From: Polytrichum commune
Lineage: Eukaryota; Streptophyta; Polytrichopsida; Polytrichales; Polytrichaceae
Direction of reading: 5' to 3'
Length of the DNA: 64,000 nt
Assembly (NCBI GenBank): GCA_950295325.1
Contig: OX485807.1
Location: 48,700,440 to 48,764,439, forward strand
Position numbers and translations under genes: made by a program. This document shows, piece by piece, positions 46,741 through 58,997 of the stretch. The notes below the pieces were generated by a model. It saw only the letters and a program-made list of their open reading frames with translations, ran no database searches and was not told the DNA's origin. The stretch's first letter is position 1. Every line of letters begins with the position of its first letter.

Positions 46741-48190
46741 TTTATTAGTTCTAATGAATTGAAATGAAATTGATTTAAAAGTCGTGGAAGCAAGAAAGGC
46801 CTATGGGACTAAAAGTACGTCACCATGGTGTCAAAACCGTTAATTCCCTAGAGTAACAAAGTGTTGTGGCCTCAATAAGATAGAAAGGTACAACCATAAT
46901 GACTTATACCAAAATTGTGTCACGTGTCATCATTTTCTCATTGTTCTTGAGACTTCTTTAAATAATTACCATGCTTTAAAAAAAATTGAACTTCATATAG
47001 GTTGTATACCATACGTTAAGGGCAGGTTCGGCACAAAATAATTCTAAAAATAGATTCCAAATATAAAATTAATTATTTTTCAAAATTGCCAAAAAGTAAG
47101 AAATTTTTACTTCTCACTACAATTTTACTTATAGTGGAAGCATATGTGAATTTTGAAGAGAGAAGGTGCTCCTTTTGTAATCAAGCTCACTTACGTTAGT
47201 CCACAAAGAATATGGGTTAAGAAGTAGCAAGACTCTAGGCGAGGCTTTTCAAATGTGTTGTACACAAATATTTGGAGTCCAATTGAGCATAGAAGATGAA
47301 GTTTTATAGAATTTTGTCCAACTAACAAAAGTTGAGAAATCAATCCTTCTTCCATCTCCAACAAGTTTTGTGTCAAAATAAGTCTTTATGCAAAAGATAT
47401 GGACAAAACATTGCAGCCGTGTAAAGATCAAAAAATTAAAATGCGTTCATAACAGTTTTTCGGAGCTCATTTGTGCATAGAAGATCAACTTTTTTGGAAT
47501 TTTGTTGGTCTAAGAAAAGTTTAGAAATCAAGTAATCTTTCACCTCCAAGAAATTTTATGTCATTTGAAGGTTCTATGCAAAAGTTATGCGTGTTATAAA
47601 AATGAAGTCTAACTCGGTGCTTCACCTCAAAGTTTACATATCCCATATGCATTGTTGAACACAACTCCACTCTACTTGCATAAAGCACAGAGCATTCTCA
47701 ACTCTTCATTCACATCTTACTTGTCATTTAATGCAAGAGAGATGTACAAGATATAAGCTTAAATAGAAAATTAAAATTGAATTTAGGTTGAATTTTTTAA
47801 AATTAAAAGAGAAAATTGCCGAAAATATGAGTATACTATTTTTAGGTGCTGAACCTACTTTTTGAACTTTAATTAATTATTTGGCTAACATGTGTTGAAG
47901 CTGCCCTTAACGTACGGTAGTTCTACCCTATAATAAATCTTGTCATCACATTAGATTGATGGTAAGTAAATTTCATTGAGAGGATGATTGTCTTCACTTA
48001 AAAGTTCTTATAAAATGTAAGGACTCCTTTTCATTTAGTCCTTAATGATACACCTCATCATAGCAGGTCCCAAAAGCTAATATCAACTTGATGGTCCAAT
48101 TGGAAGAAAGACATGAGACTACTGAGTACTACATGTACCTAGTACTACCAACCAATGAAATTCCGCGACATGAACATTTGAGCCACATTC
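46740..48190. other. Gene-free stretch
   Basis: No supported gene. 47190-47560 contains two loosely similar stretches about 180 bp apart (each with AGCATAGAAGAT or GTGCATAGAAGATCAA followed by a GGAATTTTGT-type block), suggesting a decayed duplication. Confidence 0.4.
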
Positions 48191-48870
48191 TAACAACTTA
48201 TTTTGGGAATGACATGAGAGAACGCCAATTAGACTATAATAAGGGTCTAGTTGGATAAAATTGGCCTGCAAAATGTAGGGGTCTTGTTTTAACTTGAGCC
48301 CTTTCATCCAACGATGAATGAGTTTACATACTCCGCTCGAATCCAAGTCTATTTAAAATATGCAACAACTGATGTTTCAAGAGACACAATATAATGTTTG
48401 AATGTTCTACTTTTCCAGCTCATAACCATCTACAAAACCGGAACTATAGATTTATTGTAGTTCAAGGACCACATATTAAAATGGCCCATGACATTTTGGT
48501 TACCATAGCTATACATACTAGTTGAAAGCCCATCTACTACTTTGCACTTTCAAATTCACATTTTGGAACATTTGTGAGACCATACATGGATGAATGTGAG
48601 ACAAAGCCTCTGAACCAATTTTAATCACATGTGTTTCATCCAATTGTACATAGCCATGCCCATTCCAGGCCTGCAACTACAAGTATCAAAAGGCCGATGA
48701 TTTGCCCCTCTTCCATGGCTTGCTAAAAGTGTAAGTCTAATTTCAGCCCAAGACACATTGCTTCTAGTTTCATAATCTCATCCGTAGTGAAAGACATGCT
48801 CTCACAAAAACATAGCCAGCAACATCTCAAAAGTTTACAAATCGGGCGCTTCTTGCAATTTCTTCTTGTG
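48190..48870 (-). pseudogene. NLR tail-associated remnant 2
   Basis: It matches the remnant at 52110-52838 through the CAACATGTAGGGG-type, TTTCATCCAACGATGA and CATGCCCATTCCAGGC blocks. The leucine-rich-repeat codons (48700-48860) are present but broken by small deletions. Confidence 0.55.
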
Positions 48871-49084
48871 TCAATTTTTTGCACTTCTTGTTGTGAGAGG
48901 ATAATAAGGCAAATAGTAATTGGACAATATATTGGTGTAATCCTCTAGAACTACCGAGAGTGGTAGAAGAGGGAGTTTTATAATAGTAAAAATAATAAAA
49001 TAATAAGTTTGCCACTTGTCATTATTTGCCTTCACCGGTAAGGTTGGCCATACCTGCCTAGGCCGATATCCGGTTATAGCTAGG

Positions 49085-49215
49085 TCTATACCCTCGGGAT
49101 AACCGGGGTTAGTATATGTTTAAGTCTAATTACAGTTTGGTACCCTCGGGATATCCGGGGACTAATCTCTAGTACTAACCCATGTTGGCTGATATCCTCG
49201 GGATACCCGGGGCTG
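49085..49215. repeat. Three spaced copies of a CCTCGGGATANCCGGGG motif
   Basis: Copies occur near 49091, 49141 and 49196, about 50 bp apart. The intervening sequence is not repeated closely. Role unknown. Confidence 0.6.
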
Positions 49216-49419
49216 CATGAAGTTAACTACTAATATCTTAATCCCTGGACCAGGGTATCCACCCTAAGGCTCAAATGGCCATGTCTACCTTAAGGCTCAT
49301 ATGGCCATTGCTGGTCTTAACTAATACATCAGATTGCCTAATTAGATTGATTCTAATTATCTAATTCTAATTCTCTAACACTTCTTGTGTCACGCCGTTC
49401 CAACGTTGTCATGAGCTAA

Positions 49420-49700
49420 TCAACCTCTCCAACCTCGGACAACCACTAATACTCAATAATTCTCAACTCTTTCAATTCCGGGAACAAACTCATCCCACTT
49501 AATCTCGTAGCTCTGTGCATCTCACTTCCCCAAGTTTCAAAGTGTGTAGCGCCATTGCAGTTCCAATTCGAGGTTGGTCGACCCAAAGAGTGTCCGAGGA
49601 CTTCGATTTTTTGGACTTGACCGAAATTGTTGCCCACCCGCCCGACTTCAAAAAAACCACTACCCTTGCAGTCTTGAAGGCCACTTATCCACAAATCCCA
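49420..49700 (-). pseudogene. NLR leucine-rich-repeat remnant 3
   Basis: The minus strand shows LHTLKLGEVRCTELR in one frame and MSLFPELKELRIIEY in another, both typical plant NLR repeat text. A frame change between them marks it as broken. Its upstream part is the left arm of the inverted repeat at 49612-50705. Confidence 0.65.
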
Positions 49701-50705
49701 TATTGAGTGCACTTCACCTTCAAGGTCCAAAATCCAATATATGTGTTCACTTTCAGTGAATAAATAAGCCATTGACTAGGATTTCATTTTCAATGTGAAA
49801 GCACCAGTAAAGCATGTACTAATTAACTTGGGAATCAAAAATATTACAAAAGCCTCATTAGCACCGAGGTTATAATTTTTGTGACTTACCATTGAAAGGG
49901 TCTTTGTTATTCTAAAGGGGACCTAAAATTAGTTATTAACTTTTAATATGGTAAATATCATAATATTTTACTTATTACCTTCTACTTTCACAAAGTTTTC
50001 ATACGCATTTAAACTAATTAAGTGTGATTGTGTGTAATTAAGTATAATCAATCCTGAACCATTCAAATTAAGCTCAATTAGATAAGAAAGCATACTGATC
50101 GAATTAATTAAGCCTAATTAATTATAAAATGTACTTACAGGAATTAATAATGATTTACTGGAATCAACTCCAGTAAAACAAATTATCATTTACTAGGCTT
50201 TATTAATTTGGTAAGCTTACTTTCTGATTTAGTTGGGCTTAATTATGATTAATCATAATTTCTTAGACTTAGTTACACTCAGTCACACTTAATTAGTTTA
50301 GATGCATATGAATACTTTGTGAAAGTAGGAGGTATTAACTAGACTACAATATTTGATATTTTTAATGCTAACTTAATTATTATTTCATATTTTAAATACT
50401 AATTTGAGTTCCATATTAGAATGAAAAAGGACCTTTCAATTGTAAGTCAGAAAAATTATAACTTCAATGTTAATGAGGGTTTTGTCATATTTTTGAATTC
50501 CGAGTTAATTACATGCTTTGTTGGCGGTTTCATTTTGAAAATGAAATCCTAGTCAATTACTTATTTAGTCAATGGTAGTGAACATATATATTGGATTTTT
50601 GACCTTGAAGGTGTAGTGTACTCAATATAAGTGGCCCCCAAGAATGCAAGGCCAATAGCTTTCTTGAAGTCGGTTGGGCGGCCAACAATATTCAACCGGG
50701 TCCAG
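49612..50705. repeat. Large inverted repeat (arms about 540 bp) of NLR-derived sequence
   Basis: The left arm (49612-50165) is repeated in reverse complement from 50705 back to about 50166. Matching landmarks run along both arms: CCGACTTCA, CACCTTCAAGGTC, ATATATGTGTTCACT or its partner, TTGACTAGGATTTCATTT, AAGCATGTA, CCTCATTA, TTATAATTTTT, GAAAGGG/GAAAGGT and TACTTTCACAAAG. The loop is a few bases at about 50166. The outer part includes leucine-rich-repeat coding sequence. Confidence 0.85.
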
Positions 50706-50775
50706 AAAGCCTAGATTCTTTCGACGGGCGGCTACCCTTGCCCGAACTTACCTCCCCCGAAAGGTGTGTGTGTTT

Positions 50776-50792
50776 GGGGGGGGGGGGGGGGG
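50776..50792. repeat. G homopolymer
   Basis: About 17 uninterrupted G bases follow a GT run. Confidence 0.9.
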
Positions 50793-51204
50793 AAGAAACT
50801 TAACGTCCTCCAAAAATCATTAGATATGAACATCTCTTACTCATGGAATGAAAACACCTAGAATAGTATGTAGGTTCCAAGCCACATGTTGAAATCAATT
50901 AGAGACCTAACTCAACCTCGTATTTGCAAAAAAATGAATTATTTTATGACAACACAAACTACTCGCTTGTGTGAAATTTTGTATACGCGCACTCCAATGC
51001 TCTGAATCAACTGCATGTTTGGAAGAGGTAGCTAGGTATACTAAGTTATTAGTTAAATAAATTATAAGCTAAGCAAAGATCCCACACCCTAGTATACATA
51101 CCACTTGCCAGTTGCAGAACAACCATTTGGTCAACATAAAGGGAGCTCGCTCTTCAAGTTAACATTATTATTCCAAATTTAGCTTTCGTGCGGAATGGTG
51201 AAGA

Positions 51205-51720
51205 CTCTTGCTTGAAGTTGTCGGGTTTGTAGTCACTTGATAATTTATAAGTGAGAGACATCAAAAACATTGTTTTCGTTTCTTTTTGTTTTCTTTTTGT
51301 ATTTTTTTTAAAAAAAATTTGCTTGTTCTTTGGATGGAAATGACACATTTTAGGAACATGTATGTAGAGTTGGAAGTGTCCGTTATAGGCCCTCATACCC
51401 AATGTAATTTGTTCCGTTTGGCACAAGAACACACATGTTAACTTAAATGTGAAATGTTTGTTTTAGGATCTGTCATATCAATTGTGTATTCTCTCTTGGT
51501 TGATATGAAATTTTCATCAAATTTTTTTAGAGGTAATATGTGTGGATGTCAAAAGACATTAACTTTGCCAAACAACAAGCAACTATCAGTATCTACCAAC
51601 AAACTCACAATACAACCTATGTGAGCATTGCACATCTTCAAGTAGCGTATGTATTGTTGGCCCAAATTGGGTTTTGAAACCTTGTATGGCTTGTGCACTA
51701 GTAAGCGAGCCTTACAATGT
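51205..51720. repeat. Dispersed repeat R4, copy 2
   Basis: It matches 46190-46740; a small deletion and substitutions separate the copies. Confidence 0.8.
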
Positions 51721-52330
51721 GGTCAATTTGTTGGATCTTTTGGTGTAAATGCACACTTTCTATGTTGATCACATGTCAAATATAACTATATTCATAATTT
51801 CTCCTTCAGTCACATAATTCAAACCTATAAATAACAATAGTATTTATTTTGGAGTAGATTGTACATTGAGCCCCTTACACCTATAAAGGTCAAAGACCAA
51901 ACATCCATTGAGGATAGTCGCCATATTTGAAGCATTAGTGTTTTGGAGGAGAAGCCAAGGATATCAAATATTAATCACATGTATACATGCATGTGTTCGA
52001 TGTATTAAAAAAGGTCAACAACTTTCATGTCCATATACAATTATGGGACCATTAGGAAGGTGTAAGTGGAACAAATTATTTTATAAAAAGTAAAAGGCTT
52101 TTCAAAGATGTTTTTAGTTCATGAATGACATGAGACACCCCCCAATTAGACCGTAAGTAAGGTCATGTTGGATTTTATGGGCCCGCAACATGTAGGGGTC
52201 TTGTTTTAACTTGAACCCTTTCATCCAATGATGAGTGAGTTTACATACTCCACACCAATCCAAGACTATTCAAATTATGCAACAAATGATATTTAAAGAC
52301 ATAATTTAATGTTTGAATGATCTACTTTTC
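51720..52330. repeat. NLR-neighbourhood repeat, uninterrupted copy
   Basis: This is the counterpart of 27900-28525 and shows the sequence that element A interrupted there. Confidence 0.7.
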
Positions 52331-52850
52331 CACCTCATAACCATCTACAAAACATGAACTACATTATATCATGGCTCAAGACATTTTGGTTACCATATTT
52401 ATATGCACTAGTTGGAAGCCTATCTACTACTTTGCATTTTGGAATTCAATTTTTTTGAACATTTGTGAAACCATACATGGATGAGTATAAGACAAAGCCT
52501 CTGTAAGTAGGTCGGTTTTAATCACATTTTTCATTCACTTGTACATTGCCATGCCCATTTCAGGCCTGCAACTACAAGTGTCGATCACCAGTATCAAATG
52601 CCCGATCAATTGGCCCAATCGTTTTCCTCGTCTTCGATATGGCTTGCTAGGGGCCTAAGTCTAAATCTAGCCCAGGACACATTGCTCGTAGCTCCATAAT
52701 CTTATCCGTAGTCAAAGATATTTTCCCACAATCCTGAATCCTGCAATATCTCAAAAGTGTACTCTGACGCAAATCGGGCACTTCTTGCAATGCTTTGCAA
52801 AGCTCTATTCTAAGCCATTCCAGCGCAATCATGGGCATAGTGCTGATCGG
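52330..52850 (-). pseudogene. NLR leucine-rich-repeat tail, remnant 4
   Basis: The frame 52647-52838 on the minus strand reads ALEWLRIELCKALQEVPDL, then LRYCRIQDCGKISL and LRAMCPGLDLDL. The pattern agrees with remnant 1 residue by residue. The polar tail that follows in remnant 1 is out of frame here. No upstream NB-ARC was seen. Confidence 0.65.
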
Positions 52851-53755
52851 CGGACGCTAAAGTACCCCCTACGAACTTGTAGGGGGCAGCTCCTGCAAAA
52901 CCTCCCCTCACTAGAACGCCTGCCCGCCCGTCGACGGTGACCGGAACAGCCGGTCACTAATGGATGAGCGGACGGAATGACCCGTTCTTGCGGGACGGGG
53001 TGTGGCCTCTTAGGGCTTAGGGCGAAGCACGCGTCATTCGAGATGACGAGTCCTTCGAGGTCGCAAATACTTCGAGAGTTTAGGGTCATTCGAGTTTAGG
53101 TGTATGGTTATAGGCAGGGTATGTCCTTCGCGCAAGTAATGAATTAGGGTCCGGCATTCTCAATGCCAAATCTTTGTCATTATTGTGTTTGTTATTTGAT
53201 TTGCAATGATTTGACAGTGATTGAATAGGGTTTAGTGAGAGGTGGGGCTTAGTAGGTGAGAGATTGGATTGTGAGTGATTGATGACATCTCCATCTAGGG
53301 TTTCAATAGCAATGATGCACTCAAACTGAGTGCAGGACAGATTGATGTGAGAGTGGTGAGCAGATCTACCGAAACGTTGAGAGTGTCCGTCGTTTCCTGT
53401 ATGATTAGATCCACCATTGAGTGGGGTGTCTCTTCGCCATTGAGTGGCTGCCTCCTTGCCCTTCAGCCTTGGCGAGCAAAGCCAACAAACCAATTTTTTT
53501 CTGCAAAGCTAGCAAGCCAGCAAAGCCATCTAGCAAAACTAGCAGGGAGAGTTACCCTCGGCGATTGTTTCCGTAGCAGTGGAGAGTCAACCTCGGCGAG
53601 TGGTTTCGGCAGTAGGGGAGAGTTTAGGGTTTAGACAGGTATCTGTAGCAAGGTTTAGTTTACATCGGCACTCTGTGTGGGCAATCTGTCCTGGCGATCT
53701 GTGTGGGCAAGGTTCCATTTCGGCGCTCCATCTACAAGGATTATTCGAGTGAACC
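52850..53755 (+). other. GC-richer region upstream of the plus-strand gene
   Basis: Base composition changes at about 52850 from AT-rich to balanced. No coding frame is convincing. The last few hundred bases probably hold the promoter and 5' untranslated region of the gene at 53756; no clear TATA box was picked. Confidence 0.4.
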
Positions 53756-56700
53756 ATGGCGACCTCTACTACGAAGCCGCAGGTGCCGTGGACAACTGCG
53801 AAGCTGGTCCCGGAAGCTTTGAAGCACAAGCTCCATGTTGTCAAAGATCCTCCATTGATCCAGCTCCTTGGGCGTGCGAAATTCGTGGACATGGTCGTAT
53901 TCGGCGTTGCGGGCTGGCAACCAGGGGTGAGCCACCTTTTCCTTCATCTCCCCATTTCAGTTTTTTCTTGCTACCTCTTTCCATTCCGCCCTTTTGCTTG
54001 AATTCTGTCTTCATTTCGCTTGTGGGTGCTGTCTGCTTCCATTTAGATTGTGCTTGCTGGTTTTAGGCCATTTTTTTTTTGCTTCTTCTCCGTCTCCATT
54101 TCCAATTTGCTTGAATTATGTCTCCATTTTGCTTTTGGGTGTTGTCTGCTTCCATTTACATTTTGCTTGCTGGTTTATGGCCATTTTTTTTTTTGCTTCT
54201 GTCTCCATTTCGCTTTTGGATGTTGTCTGCTTCCATATACAATTTGCTTGTTGGTTTAGGGCCATTTTTTTTTTGCTTCTTCTCCGTCTCCATTTCCATT
54301 TTGCTTGAAGGGTGTCTCCATTTCCATTTTGGTTGTTTTTTGATTCCATTTCCATGTTGGTTGCTCTCTGATTCCATTTCCATTTTGGTTGCTTTCTGAT
54401 TCCATTTCGATTTTGCTTGCTGGTTTAGAGCCATTTTTATTTTTCTTTTTGTCCGTCTACATTTCCATTTTGCAAGAATTTTGTCTCCAGTTCCAATTTG
54501 GTTGTTGTCTGTCTATGCATTTAGGGTAGCTTCGTCTTTGCAATTTTTTTTGGGTTGCTTGGTCTCTCCATTTCAATGTTCATAATTTCACTCTCTTTGT
54601 TGAAGTGGTTCTAGGGGTGAAACCTCCTTCGACTGCACAAATCCCCCTTCACAGACATTTCGTCGCTGCTCGTCCATTTCGTATATCTGTATGACAGTAT
54701 GACTGTAGGACATTACACTCGAACAGCTTGTTGTTAGGGTAGGATGTCATTCAACAGTACACCATGACAATACCATAGTCATTTTTTATACTTTAATCCA
54801 CTGATCACATTTTCATGGTCGCAGTTGTATGGTGGGCAGAGGATTTATAGAAGCACTATGACACACAACCGAAAGCCATGTGCGGCTCTCTTTTTAGAAT
54901 CCGAATACGATGATCTGACCCTTGAGGCTTATTCGCAATCCAGAGTCACTGCAGAGAGGTTGAAGAATGGCAGGTTTCCTTTCTCATGTATTCATTGTAA
55001 GGTGATACATAAAGATAAAAACATGATATCCTACCACAAAATGTTTAGCCTCTGTAAGATGTACAAGGGACATGCAGCATTAAAAATGTACCCAACTTGG
55101 GAGAAGAGTGATCACGGCGAACTAAACATAATTGCCAAAAATATGGAAAGGATTTCCACCAGACCATACTTGCGAAGCTTCCTGCAAGTTCCAAAAGGAA
55201 GGCCGATGATGATCTTCAAGTCCCCAGTCCGAAGCGCCGCAATATGGCCGCAACTGGAGCCCCCAAAACGCATGTACAGCCCCTCTGCAAGATGTCGCGT
55301 TTTGCAGTAAGTCCTCTGCCTTTATGTGAGAAAAAACATGACACTGAAGACACGCAGGATGCATCGGATGCCAGCGATGAGGTGGAGGATTGCTCTGAAG
55401 AACAATCAGATTCGCCTTCGGGAAAAGAAGCCAGCGACGATGACACACCGCCTCTTCCAGCGGCCACTGTAGTTGAGATTCCCACTTCTTCCCCGGGAAC
55501 CACGTCTGAAGAGGGTGACTTCAAGGTAGTAAGACACTGTCCTGCTAAGCACACGCTCAGTCGGAAGGACGTGGAAGACTGTGCCGTGGCTAAAGCTAAG
55601 TTGAAGTTTCCTGACGGAGACTCTTCATGCGTTCCTCCTCCGCCGACGCCCGTTGATCAGAGTGGATTATACATACTCATCGCCGAGGACGCTATCAACT
55701 GGATGCCGAAAGACCTTATTGAAGACCCAGATGCTTGCATTCAGTTCCTTCACAAAATGGTGGAGGAAGGGACACTTGGTGTGAAACTTGGCAGTGCCTT
55801 TGGGCAATGGTATCTTTATGGCAATTCGGTACGTACTCTCCTGTTGGAATTAGGGTCATTGAATGTCAATCTGTTTTATATTTTTGCCCGTTCATATATC
55901 ATGACATGTACAATGTGTGTGCTAATATGTGTCATTCAGGGGTAATCATACGAATGACATCGACTGTTTGCCCTGTTTCAGAGAAAGAGTAGCCCCGAAG
56001 ATCACGTAGCTCTTCTTGAGAAGATAAAGGCACAAATCAAATGTTTCAACAGCCGTGCAACGCTATGAAGAACTTATGCGCTTGAAGGACTATCTTAACT
56101 ACCGAATCTGCCTCCGGGAGTATGAGGCAAAAGTCGTTGCTGCCCATGGGAACGTGGCAGGGTTACGCAGTCAGTATGTGAAAACAATACTCGACGCATT
56201 CGACGATGCAGAGAGGAGTCGCGCAGAACAAGACAAGTGGGGATGGTCCCCACTTTACCGCATATTCAAGGAATGGCCCCTTCCAAACTTTCGGAAATCC
56301 CCCTGGGCACACACGGAAGAAGAGTGGGTAGAATTATAGGCAACATTGTTGGAGAATGTATCCACAGAACCTCTGTCTCTTGAATTTGAGTGTCCCCATA
56401 TTCTAAGAGCATTTCTGCTACTGGTTAGGGGACTTCACGGACACACTCGTCCTCTTCCGCATCCTGATATTGGTCTGACTTTGAAGTACATTCTTGACTT
56501 TGCAACCGACAACGATAAATCCGTTGCATTGACGAATGTGGTCCACAGTTTGTCTACGACTGGGTGGGCTTCATTTCCAGGCATCCATACCTGCGCAGAC
56601 AATTTTACCAATCTCCATTCTGACACGGTCGTGTTGCTTGGTTACCATCCAGACAAGCAAGCTGGTGTTGTGCAGAGGATCAGATCCTTCCTTGGGAGAA

Positions 56701-58266
56701 TAGCCCATAGAGCTGTCTCTGACATGGTTCAAATGCACCGAACTTCAGAGCTTCAAGATATGTGGTTTGCATCCGATGTGCCCGAGCAACGAAGAGCCAA
56801 GTGTCATGAGGTATGTAGTTCTCATGTCCCATTCATACTATCTCCCAACTAGTCAGTTGTCAATTTCAGCTATATGTCATGCTAATCTTGACTGTTGCTC
56901 TACTCACCTTCAGGTACTGTGTTCAGCAATGATCATTCGCGAAGACGCGGACATTGGGTACGTTGTTGTTGGGGACATCCACAAGAAAAGTCCGTGCGCT
57001 CAAATCCGGCTTGCTGAGGCTGTTGAGGCGTTGGCCACGTTACGACGCACTCAACTCGATCTGCTTTACTGTGGTCTAAGGCTTCAGGAGCCCACAGATG
57101 ACATTGTGGACGACGTGCCAGTCACGCACACATTAGTAGGTGAGTTCACACCAGCAACCCCAGAAGATGGTCTCCACACTCCGAGAGGCTTTGTTGCTGA
57201 AGTACACGACGCAATGCGTGTTGAAGGACTTGATGACGACCACCTCGCTTCCCACCAGAATAGTTGCTCAGTCCAGCTCACACAACCCCGGAAGGACAAC
57301 AACAACATACATGTGGCGGCCGGCTTATCATATGTGCCTCTTTCCCCCGACGGATTGCTATGTACTATGCACTCCAAAAGTCCTTGCACACCAACGGACC
57401 TGCAGAAGGGTTCGACTGAAGGACCTTGGTTTGAAAGGACAATTGCTTTGAGTGTAAGTTTGGCGATTCCAGCTGATTCAGTCACACTCCAGATGGACTC
57501 ACAAGCAAAACAGGGTGTGGGTTTAGGGGATTCTTTATGCTCTGCCAAGGGCGCGTGTACGAAGGACGTCGATTCTGTAAAAGACGGGTCTGCAACAAAG
57601 AGCGCACGCAGAGGTATACTTTCATAAACTCCACCTGCCTCAATCATTTTGGATGTTGTTGAAGGACGTGGCAAAAAGCATGTGAACAACAGGACGGTCC
57701 CAGTAGACACCAGTCTCGACGATGTCATATCCAGAACATCACAGAAGTGCGACGGAAGGTATACAAAATTTGCCCACAATTCTAGTGTGAATGACAGCAT
57801 TGCACAATTCTGATATTAGGTATTTGGTTGTATTTGAACAAACTGCGCTTCTATTACTGAATTCTCTGCATTTTTCTGCAACAGGTTGGAAGAACGAGTA
57901 AATACAATTGTGGCAAAGGCAGGTGGGGCAGTGTGTCCTTCATTTGACATTACATTTCATGATGAATTTTGTACATTAGACTGGATTTATGACATACAGC
58001 TATTAACACGTATGTACGGAGAGGTATCGAACCATATGATGGAGTGGATAAGGACGTGGTTGAATCCACAGTTAGAAGATGTTAAGTGTCATGTTTGTAG
58101 CCCGTACCTTGTTCCTATTTTAACGAGATTTTGTGAGTTGAATTCGACCGACCGAATGGAAGTGTTCGTAGAGTTCATACATAATGAATATAAAGCGTTG
58201 CCAGATTTAGATATAACAACGCTCTTAGTACCCCAGGAATGCTACGATGTGAGCGGTGAGCGGTGA
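53756..58266 (+). CDS. Unrecognised multi-exon gene (about 1000 aa), nuclear-type protein
   Basis: Exons read from splice sites: 53756-53926 (ATG start, MATSTTKPQVPWTTAKLV), 54825-55001, 55163-55828 or -55832, 55982 or 56053 to 56810, 56914-57758 and 57885-58266 (TGA). Donors include GTGAGC, GTGATA, GTACGT, GTATGT and GTATAC. With exon ends 55832/56053 the sum is 1001 codons in one frame. The second exon has a CIHC pair, the third a basic nuclear-signal-like SSKRKADDDLQVPSPKRR and a long acidic Ser/Asp/Glu stretch. A TAG (56337) and a TAA (57625) lie in the exon frames. The TAA falls in a possible 51-nt intron (57614-57664); the TAG could lie in an intron of about 84 nt. Otherwise the gene is a recent pseudogene. 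No family recognised. It converges on the ParB-methyltransferase-like gene. Confidence 0.6.
53940..54560 (+). repeat. Degenerate repeats in intron 1 of the plus-strand gene
   Basis: CTCCATTTCCATTTTGCTTG-type units recur about ten times, interleaved with GCTGGTTTAGGGCCA and T-rich runs. The array fills most of intron 1 (53927-54824). Confidence 0.8.
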
Positions 58267-58997
58267 GCAGATCTCGTGAGCAGAAAATCGAAATTTAAAA
58301 CTCCATTTAACGAAAGTTAGGACCCCTATGACCGTGGATTTTGCACATATTTCAAGTTTAATTTTGGAATTATGAGGCCGATATTTATGGAGTGCCTAAT
58401 TTTTAGGACCAAAAGTTTCTAAAAATTACCAACGAGGCCCTATGGCCGTGGGAAAATTCAGTGTGGTTGAGAAGATGGTGGACCTATGGGAAGAGGCCTC
58501 GGATCCGAGGCCTCTTAGTTGTGGGTAGGTTATGCTTGAAAATCAAAATGTTATGTATATTTGAGTTGGCTACTTGTCTTTGCATTCGGCCATTTCTTGT
58601 ATGTGTAGTGCATGAGGAGGACCTATAGGAAGAGGCCTCGGATCCGAGGCCTCTTAGTTGTGGGTAGCTTATGCTTGAAAATCAAAATGTTATGTATATT
58701 TGAGTTGGCTACTTGTCTTTGCATTTGGCCATTTCTTGTATGTTCTAGCATGAGGAGGAGGTTTGGAAAGAGGCCTCGGATCCGAGGCCTCTTTTTTGTG
58801 GGTAGGATATGCTTGAGAAATCAAAATGTTATGTGTATTTGGTTTGGCTACTTGTCTTTAGATTGTCTACTAGTTGACGACCACAAAAGTGTAGTGTTAT
58901 TTGAGAACAACGACAAGATGCATTCAACAAGATAATTGGAATATTGAAAACCACACCACACTTTATAAATCCAAATACCAATCAATCAAACCAAAAA
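58267..58997. other. Intergenic region between the two convergent genes
   Basis: It contains the 139-bp tandem array with three perfect palindromes (58491-58793). No gene. The region must supply the 3' ends of both transcripts. Confidence 0.6.
58480..58860. repeat. Tandem array (about 139 bp) with three perfect 26-bp palindromes
   Basis: Identical palindromes at 58491-58516, 58630-58655 and 58768-58793 have the core GGCCTCGGATCCGAGGCC, extended by AAGA and TCTT on each side. The sequence between them is also repeated (a GTGGGTAG then ATCAAAATGTTATGT block). Spacing is 139 and 138 bp. Confidence 0.95.

Noticed and set aside
54050-54434. Cys/Phe-rich and Lys-rich repetitive proteins on either strand.
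   Set aside because: They are translations of the degenerate intron-1 repeat of the plus-strand gene.
55002-55162. Apparent frameshift in the plus-strand gene between the CIHC-bearing stretch and the nuclear-signal region.
   Set aside because: A 161-nt GT-AG intron (GTGATA to CCACCAG) joins the two frames in phase, so no indel is needed.
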